Positions 56,901 through 64,000 of a stretch of DNA of 64,000 bases are shown here, piece by piece. Made by a program: the position numbers and the translations under genes. This DNA comes from Symbiodinium natans (lineage: Eukaryota; Sar; Dinophyceae; Suessiales; Symbiodiniaceae). The DNA is taken from assembly GCA_905221605.1 (NCBI GenBank), contig CAJNDS010000536.1, forward strand, positions 5,001 to 69,000, written 5' to 3'. The notes under the pieces were generated by a model. That model ran no database searches, was not told the origin of the DNA, and was given only the letters and a program-made list of their open reading frames with translations. Position 1 is the stretch's first letter. The number at the start of each line of letters is the position of its first letter.

Positions 56901-57418
56901 ACTTGAAACCTGGATTCGGCCAAGATGCCCCTCTTGGGCCCAACTTGAAACCTGGATTCGGCCAAGAGGCCCCTCTTGGGCCCAACTTGAAACCTGGGTT
57001 CGGCCAAGATGCCCCTCTTCTTGGGCCCAACTTGAAACCTGGATTCGGCCAAGATGCCCCTCTTGGGCCCAACTTGAAACCTGGATTCGGCCAAGAAGCC
57101 CCTCTTGGGCCCAACTTGAAACCTGGATTCGGCCAAGGTGCCCCTCTTGGGCCCAGCCAAGATGCCCCTCTTGGGCCCAACTTGAAACCTGGATTCGGCG
57201 AAGACGCCCCTCTTGGGCCCAACTTGAAACCTGGATTCGGCCAAGATGCCCCTCTTAAGCCTGGATTCGGCCAAGATGCCCCTCTTGGGCCCAACTTGAA
57301 ACCTGGATTCGGCCAAGATGCCCTTCTTGGGCCCAACTTGAAACCTGGATTCGGCCAAGATGCCCCTCTTGGGCCCAACTTGAAACCTGGATTCGGCCAA
57401 GATGCCCCTCTTGGGCAA
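53920..57418. repeat. 42-bp minisatellite, about 80 copies
   Basis: The unit, read on the plus strand, is GGGCCCAACTTGAAACCTGG followed by ATTCGGCCAAGATGCCCCTCTT (42 bp). Most copies differ by single substitutions; some are truncated or fused, as expected from unequal exchange. Each unit contains the palindrome TTGGGCCCAA. Because 42 is a multiple of three and the unit lacks stops in five of six frames, frames up to 853 codons arise on both strands (plus: PNLKPGFGQDAPLG; minus: GPRGASWPNPGFKL, KRGILAESRFQVGP, QEGHLGRIQVSSWA). No unique coding flanks join any frame, so I call it non-coding satellite with low but real doubt. Confidence 0.95.
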
Positions 57419-59540
57419 AAGCTATATGCCGAGTTGTGGGCTATGTTGCTGGTGATGCATCGGGGTAACCGTTTCCCATGAGCACCCATCCTCAGGCGAG
57501 GACCGAAACCCCGGTGTTCCAGATACTCGCGCTGAGTCGTGTCGGTGCGAAGGTGAAGTGGCGGCTTGCGCCGATGGGCTTGGGGCCCCGGGAAGGCAAA
57601 GCACGACTCCATGATAGCAAGCCCACAGCCACGCGTCAGGCGTCAGGCACATACACCACTAACACAGCGACTACCTCCCAAAACAATGATCCAGTGCCCG
57701 CATCGCTGATGGAGCCTCGGTTCTGAGCCGTCATGATCAGCGGAAGGAGAGACGGAGGACCCTGCACAGGGCAGCAGCATAGTGAACTTGCAGCACGTAA
57801 TTCGGCTCAAACATGTCTGCCATGCAGCTATAAGGCATTGCGAGAAGATGCGCATCAGCAAAGGCTATCTTGGCTTGAAGAGTAATCAAGCTGCAAGTAG
57901 TCGTGTGTGGATGGAGCCTGATTGCCGACCGGGGCCATGCAACGCGCGCAAGGAGTCAACCCCAACTCCATGCTATACCGATGTGGCAGCGCTTCATCCG
58001 CAGCAATGTATGCTGCAGCCAAGTTCTTCGGGGCCTTGGAGGCTCCAACTTGCGATGGCCAGCGTTGCAGCCCGAACCCCCTCTCTATCTGGTGGGCGCG
58101 TCATCGCAGGCCAGCCTGTTCACCACCGCTCAGGGCCCGCAGTTGCAGAGAATATCGAATCTACGGTGTCAGCTCCGGCTGAGACATGATCCTCGGACAT
58201 TCCTGCACCCTTCCCTCCGGCCGGGATTCCCCGAAGCCGTGGGCTCTCCTGCGAGAAGTCGGGCATCACCAGCGGCCTGTGGACCCTCCACCTCACGGGA
58301 CCGCGGCGTGCTCTGCCAGTTGGCAAAAGGCTCACAGGTTCGCGAATTGGCTCTCTCCGTGCTTGCGGAGTAAGTCAGCCTATGGGCCCATCTGTGCGTA
58401 AGGGGTACAGGGTATAGCTTCATCTTCTTTGGGTTTGGGCCATGGACAACATGAAGCTTCCCGGGCTCCCGGACAGGAAGAGCCGCGCCGCCTGGACAGG
58501 GATGACGGGTCATCGCAGCTAAACATTCCCTCAACGGCCCTCGAGCCCACAAGAATTTACAACATAGGTTCATCTTGACCCATTAGCTGCTATATAGAAT
58601 CTGCCTCAAAGGAACCTTTGGAGCCTTTTGGGCCCCCAAACGGCCTTTCCGAGTCTGGACTTCGAAGCCCCTTATAAGGCGTTCCCGAACCAAAACTTCA
58701 GGCGCATTTTGTAGGACAATAGCAAGGCCATGGCGCCAGAGACCGCCACCTATAGGGGCCACAACCGATCGCAGAGTGCAAGGTGTTCGACACCAGCGCC
58801 AAGGCACGAGGCTCTGAAGCATCGCTTCGAGAACGTTCTTGACCCAAGATCGTTCCATAGCTTTCAATAAGCAAGATGCTGTCATCCCGCATATTTGTGG
58901 GTTCAAAGTTTGAGGGCTCTCTGCGACTCCAACTCATCTTGTGGTTTCTACACCCTCTCAACACAAAAACCCACGCCGAAGAGCGAACTACCTTTCCACT
59001 CTGGATGGTGCAACGTTAGACGTCCCCCCACCCCCGAGCCTCGCTGGCTTTGAGGGGCTTCAGGGGGTAGCCCACCACCTTCGGGACGGGGGATTTCGGC
59101 TTTGGAAACGTTGAGTTGTCGGTTGGGGTTGAAGCTCAATGGTTCAGTCGGCTTTCCGGGCTTTTCGGGGCCAGAGTCTTGCCAAGAAGCAACCGAAAGG
59201 GGAGAACGGCCACCTCCCCGAATTCTCGACATGCTGTGCCTTATAAGAAGGATGGGTGCTTAGGGTTCCCGAGCCCGACGCCTCCTCTTACCCTCTCAAA
59301 GAAATATATGGATCATCATGAACAATCGTACCAACAGCAGCACCAAAAAAACTAGCCCCGCAGACTAGAAGACCCACATCCATCGGTCAAAACAGGATGG
59401 CACGCACGGCTGGCCACGGCCTTGTGGGCCCCCAGCGCCCGAAAAGGCGCCTGGTCAAGGTGCGCACACACACACACACACCACACCTCTACTCATTTGA
59501 GGCCTTTTGAAAGGCTTAAAGATGTTTAGGGGATGTTTAG
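57419..59540. other. Unique region right of the minisatellite
   Basis: Open frames up to about 155 codons exist on the plus strand near 57900-58370 but show no motif and have overlapping frames on the other strand. A short (CA)n at 59465-59482. No gene is claimed. Confidence 0.4.
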
Positions 59541-59559
59541 GGGTGTTGATACTTTAAGC

Positions 59560-60123
59560 TGTTGTTTCTTCGGGTTTGGCGGGCGGGAGGGGGGGGGGGC
59601 TCGAGAGTTGGCCAGGCTGGGAGACAGCGCCCCGTGCCGACTGGCGGCCGGCTTTTCGGGCGATAAGAGCAGCGAGCACGGCGAGCACATCGAGCACATG
59701 GCCCCACATCGTCTCCCACGTCTCCCGTTATTTTAACGGCTCTCGGGAAGAACTGCCGCAAGGCAGGAGCGCTTGGAGAGTGTTGGAAGTGACTCCCTTT
59801 CTCCCTTTGAACATGCGGACGACGTCTTCTGGGAGTCGTGCCTCAAGCAACAGCCAACTGCCTCCCAAAACCTGAACCCTTCCAAAACAGCAACCTCAAC
59901 TACAAAATGACCGTGCAGACCCTTGAAGTGCATGATCCAAAAAGCCTGAACCCCTCCCGAAACAACGCCAACAACAAACCCTCAACCACACCTGAACAGC
60001 CGAAAGGGGGCCTCGCGGGCGCCCAGGAAGATCTCGAGGCGCTCCGTGCGGAGCAGCAGCTCCGTCAGGACCTTCCTGGGGTGCCAAAAGGGAGGCTGCT
60101 TCCGGAAGGAGCGCTTGTGCACA
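59560..60123 (-). CDS. Putative exons of an unrecognised minus-strand gene
   Basis: Three coding-like pieces: about 60123-60003 (HPRKVLTELLLRTERLEIFL then GAREAPF, with acceptor ACCCCAG|G at 60075), 59830-59750 (EDVVRMFKGRKGVTSNTLQA) and 59710-59590 (WGHVLDVLAVLAALIARKAG then a Pro-rich run). The last includes a possible membrane helix. Joins are not established. Confidence 0.35.
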
Positions 60124-60239
60124 AACAAGAAGGGCTTATAGGGTTTTATCGGGTTTATTCGGTTCTTGTTTTTGGTGGGGGAGGGGTTTGGAAAGGTTGC
60201 AGAAGGGCTTATGGGCTGTGCGTGGCTTTCTAGGACGGG

Positions 60240-61670
60240 GTTGATAGCACAGTGCAGGCAAGGCGACTGTGGGAAAACCGTCTATCAGGCCAGGGGCAAG
60301 GACCCATCAGCAACGAAACTCAAACACGCCCACACATGCATGCAAGCTCTCACATATTGCCGTTGACTACTCACTACTGATGTGGGTAAACACGCCGCTA
60401 TGTCTACGAGTCTTCACGACGAACGCATACCACCCCCACCGCCCCTCGTGTGGAAGTGGTGCCTCAGCTCTGCTGCACCCTCCGCGCTGGCCATGATGGG
60501 GTCCTGCATCAAAGTCACGTACGGCAAACTATCAACTTTCCCGAGCATGTCGCCCTGATTGAGGATTCGTCACCCCCTCCCGGCCCCGGTCCAGGTTGTC
60601 CAAGGCCAAGAGGACGGGCGCCCGAGTGGCTTCCAGCCGCTGGAAGCGCTGAACGATTCGACCTCTGCAAGTGACCAAGGCTTTGCTTCTCTCCTGTATC
60701 AGAACAGAATATACGAATGCTCTTACCTTTACCTGGCGGGTCGTGAGAAGAAGGCATCCGCGAGGGGAGGGAAGTATCGACAATGTCACGATGGCACGAC
60801 AGAGGGTGTCTGGATTGCTTGTTGCTTTTTTGTCTAGGCTCGAAGGGTTTGCAGGCAAGATGCGAACCTGCCAGGGCCGCGCTCAGCCAGGAGTCAAACA
60901 TTGGACACGCACCGCGCGAGATGTGCCCCAAATGGCAACAACAAGACTGCCAAGGCGAACGTTGTGTTTTCGTTTGCTTGGGTTCGCTATACGTAGCACT
61001 TGGACGCGGCCTGCTGAGCATGCGCGAGCGCTACGGCCTCGGTCCGCTCCTTGCATTTGGTGGCGCCCAAATTGATGCTCGCTTTCCCCTGTTCAAGCTT
61101 TTCTTGCCACCTGCCTAGCAGCCTCGCAACCACTCTGCGAGGATGTAAAGTGTCCCTCGGTCGTGGGAAGTCGAAACATAATTGAGGGAAAAAGAAGCTC
61201 AGATGTCCTTGTCTCCGCTGTTGATCCGAACGCCCACACGAATCAGAACCATACCCGAAGAGGAAGTACATGTGCAGCAGCAGGCAAGGGGCCATGGTCA
61301 CTTCGGCGCCCTCCAGCGGTCTATCCTGGGGGCAGCAGGCGGGGTTCGTCATATTCGTCTCAATCACACCTCCGGGAACGTTTTCATGCAGCCATTTGCG
61401 GACCCACTGAATTCTCACAACTATATACCTTCAGCAGATGAGACTTCCGATGCAAAGCCCCGTTCTCCAACCACTCCACCACGATGCCGAAGCGTTCTGG
61501 ACGTTCATACAAGCCCTCGACCCGGCGGCTCTAGAAGTATAGCCGGTTCCCCGCAGAAACGGAGAGCTTCAGCAAAACACTGCAGGTCTCCAGCTGGATT
61601 TATGAGTCTATGCTTGTATCTAAGCCGCCCATTGCGATTCAAGAACCTCAGCCCGCCCATATACGAACAT
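60240..61670. other. No clear gene
   Basis: Unique sequence. A minus-strand frame near 60660-60560 (RIVQRFQRLEATRAPVLLAL then DNLDRG) is coding-like but isolated; the rest shows nothing. Confidence 0.35.
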
Positions 61671-61678
61671 CCCTGAAT

Positions 61679-61830
61679 CTGCGCCCCGAAGGCCTCGAAG
61701 CTCCCCTCAGCGTCACGCCGGGATGCTGCAGGCGCGCTCTCTACTCTCTCCAGGGCAGTGCTCAAAATTCGAAAGGGCCGCAAACCACAAACAGTAGGAT
61801 CCTCTATAGGGAACTCTACTTCCCCAAACC
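61679..61830 (-). CDS. Putative exon
   Basis: Acceptor GCCAAGAG|G, frame GEVEFPIEDPTVCGLRPFRI, STALERVESAPAASRRDAEG, SFEAFGAQ. Coding-like composition throughout. Gene unknown; same strand as all others. Confidence 0.45.
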
Positions 61831-61839
61831 CTCTTGGCT

Positions 61840-63086
61840 GCTGGCCCTTTGGAGGCTCCGGAGCCTGCGGGTGGTCCCGTGGTCGTGACTTTTCTTGTTG
61901 TAGGGCTTCAGATCCGAGCCGGCGCGCTGACTCCTGCTAGATACTCAGCGAACCCTCTGCGCTCTGAGGATCCTGCATCGGCGCTCGTGGCTGGCTGCTT
62001 TGGCTCTGTATAGGTCGTATAGGTGGGACCAAGTTTACCCTAAATTGGGTTCACGCATTTGTGTGCTTCTGCTTACAGGCAGATGTAGCTTCGCCTTGCA
62101 AGGTGCCATGTGCAAACATCTATGATATGGTGCAGCTGTGCTGAACCGAAACTCACCCCGGGCAGCCAGCCGCTGCGCAACCGACCAATTGATACAGGTG
62201 GGAGCGGACGGAGAACTCCACGGAGGGACAAAACGACACAAGTTCAGCCCAGAGTTGCAAATCTCAAAAATATCCTCTTAAGCAGAACTACAAGGCCCCA
62301 AATCAAATATTCTCGAAATCGATGTCGGAGCGCCCTGTTTTTTGTCGCGTTTCAGGACCTCTGCAGGGTGACTGTGTGAGGACCCGTGCAAAAAAAGAGG
62401 CGACCTTGTCAGGGACCTGTTTCACACTTCTCCAAGGCCACCCGTTCGAACGGCAGAGGGAACCGCCTTGCCAACAAAAGTCGGATAAACGAAGGCATGA
62501 ATATTGTATATGCATCATGGTTGCTTCTCCATGCGTGTGCAGAAACGTTAACTTACCATTGGCACAAAACCACCCCCAACGCCATCCTCAGTGCCAGTGC
62601 CGTCTTCTCACTTCTTTTCCTTCTTCTTCCTGTGGTTATGGGGTTTGGGGGGGGGGGAGGGGAGGTTGTCATCTGGCAAGATTCGCACCCACATACCTGG
62701 ACGTCGAGAAGCCGGAGTTAGAAGAATGTCGGAGTGACAGTGCCGTGCCCCGTGTCCACCTTTCAGACACATGTGCCCTTGCAGGTACTGCGAAAAATGT
62801 GCTTCAATTTCCAGGCCTGCGTTGCTCTCATTGGGCCCGTTGGCCTCAAGACTCAAGACCTTGCATACGAAGTTCATCAACCGCCAATGAAAAATATCAG
62901 TCAACGAAAAGTCTTTACGCATTCCCACAGATGTGTTCGGGCAGCGTCAGCTGCATGGCAAGATTCCTGTCGCATCCAGAGTCAGAGTTGGCAACAGCGC
63001 AGGCCCATGAGCGAGGAGAAGGGGCCCGGCCCGTTAGAACAACAACCAGAGCCAGAGACTAAATTTTCTATCTACAACACAAATTC

Positions 63087-63156
<70 letters not shown>

Positions 63157-63240
63157 TGCAATGGCACGCTATCTCACCATTGTGCAAAAAAGGTACGCGA
63201 ACTGAGGCCCAATTGCTCTGCAGCCCCAAGGCTATGAGGC
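61840..63240. other. No clear gene; contains a TAG microsatellite
   Basis: Mostly unique. A (TAG)n run at 63089-63155 resembles that inside the 32979-34122 element, but no TIR is seen around it. A G-run at 62648-62660. Confidence 0.45.
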
Positions 63241-64000
63241 TGAGTATGTTGAAGCGGCGACTTTTTGCGGCGCGCCTTTTGCTCGCGATGCGCATCGCGC
63301 GTCTTGCGTGCATGCGGCCAGTGGCCAACTATAGGTTCACGTGTTCCACGTGTACCTTTGTAGCTTCATATAGCTTAATCATCGAACCTTTGTGCGATTC
63401 TCGGTAGGCCGCAGATCTCCGCATCTTTGGCAATCATTCGCTTGGCGAATGCTGCAGGCGGAGGAAGCCCGATTGTACGTCGAAAGTGTCCATTTCATGC
63501 ATCGGCAAGCTTACCGGCATGATACCCTATGAATTACATCTCCACCTGGAAACATGCCATTATAGTAACAACAGACTTGAGCATACTGCCGGACCCCGCG
63601 TTCAGGCCGGCGTGGTTCACCGCTTCACCTGCACACAAACGGAACGATGCAGCAAGCCCGGAAACCCCACAAAAGATCTTAAGTGCACAGCCGGCCGGTT
63701 GCTGCCACTACAGTACACCTTGCTAGGACGGTGCCCACCTCACAGAGCCTTACTGTTGTCGCGCATGTTCTTCATCCGCGCAAAGGAACCTTGAAAAAGC
63801 TCGGACTACGCCGCACAATTGCGCCAGAACTTGTGCCAAAGTACACTTGTAAATTGACATGCTTTCTGGTCCGAGGGGCATCATCCAAGGCTGCATCTCG
63901 CGCCATCTCGCGCAGGCGCATCAAGCGCATCCAGCCGCCGATAACCACGTTTCCGGTGGCGGTTTCCTGGAGCGTGGACAGTAGTGGAAAACGATACAAA
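63240..64000 (-). pseudogene. Degraded second copy of the 32.4-34.3 kb gene unit
   Basis: It aligns by eye with 32361-32978 plus 34123-34290, without the TIR element. The exon reading TGNVVIGGWMRLMRLREMAR is well kept. The middle exon has lost the TIIADENGN stretch, and the exon with AFAKRMIAKDAEICGLP has a small indel and then a stop. It runs off the window end, so a functional upstream part cannot be excluded. Confidence 0.55.

Noticed and set aside
54121-57612. Minus-strand frames of 432, 714 and 853 codons and matching plus-strand frames
   Set aside because: They are translations of a stop-free 42-bp repeat in several frames on both strands. None has unique flanking coding sequence.
57903-58373. 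Plus-strand 156-codon frame
   Set aside because: No motif, no support for a plus-strand gene elsewhere, and overlapping frames of similar length on the other strand.
1-64000. tRNA, rRNA, spliced-leader RNA genes or CRISPR arrays
   Set aside because: Looked for cloverleaf features, rRNA-like blocks, the dinoflagellate spliced-leader core and regular repeat-spacer structure. None seen by eye; a covariance-model scan would be decisive.

Overview
The window looks like nuclear DNA of a dinoflagellate, most likely of the Symbiodiniaceae/Suessiales kind (inference, about 0.8). Three things in the sequence support this. Every gene I could rebuild lies on the minus strand, like the unidirectional gene arrays of dinoflagellates. 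The introns often use GC or GA donors, an AG acceptor followed by G, and short direct repeats at both splice sites, as known for dinoflagellate introns and introner elements. The telomere-type repeat is TTTAGGG. Gene content fits too: a PPR protein, an MFS transporter, a sushi/mucin surface protein, kelch proteins and a ROCO GTPase. I see no rRNA, tRNA, CRISPR or bacterial operon.

Layout. 1-16.4 kb is a mosaic of TTTAGGG/CCCTAAA arrays separated by unique islands of about 60-170 bp. The islands are not random: at 5463-8918 ten of them join in frame into one 481-aa MFS transporter, so the telomeric arrays are its introns. More islands at 0.8, 10-15 and 16.2 kb read as minus-strand exons of other genes. 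An uninterrupted PPR gene sits at 2568-4289. 17377-26087 is a six-exon, about 2123-aa surface protein (signal peptide, beta-propeller-like repeats, Ser/Thr mucin stretch, about 16 sushi-like modules, TM, acidic tail), again with telomeric introns. 27.2-31.7 kb is a kelch gene. 32.4-34.3 kb is an unrecognised gene interrupted by a 1.14-kb terminal-inverted-repeat (TIR) element with an 8-bp target duplication. 35-37 kb holds scattered putative exons. 37.9-39.4 kb is an endonuclease/exonuclease/phosphatase (EEP) gene. 41.4-45.7 kb is a Roc-COR (ROCO) GTPase gene. 46.5-51.8 kb is a second kelch gene, paralogous to the first. 53.9-57.4 kb is a 42-bp minisatellite. 57.4-64 kb is mostly non-coding with a few putative exons, and ends in a degraded second copy of the 32-34 kb gene.

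The most interesting observation is the use of telomeric repeats as spliceosomal introns. Eight of nine introns in the MFS gene and at least three of five in the sushi gene carry telomeric arrays. In some the donor GT is itself the start of GTTTAGGG. One 72-nt intron is almost pure telomeric repeat between two copies of a 19-bp exon sequence, as expected if telomeric DNA had been inserted during break repair and then tolerated by splicing.

Exon joins were made by hand from reading frame and family resemblance; no transcript data or database search was available. Coordinates of exons in unrecognised genes are approximate.
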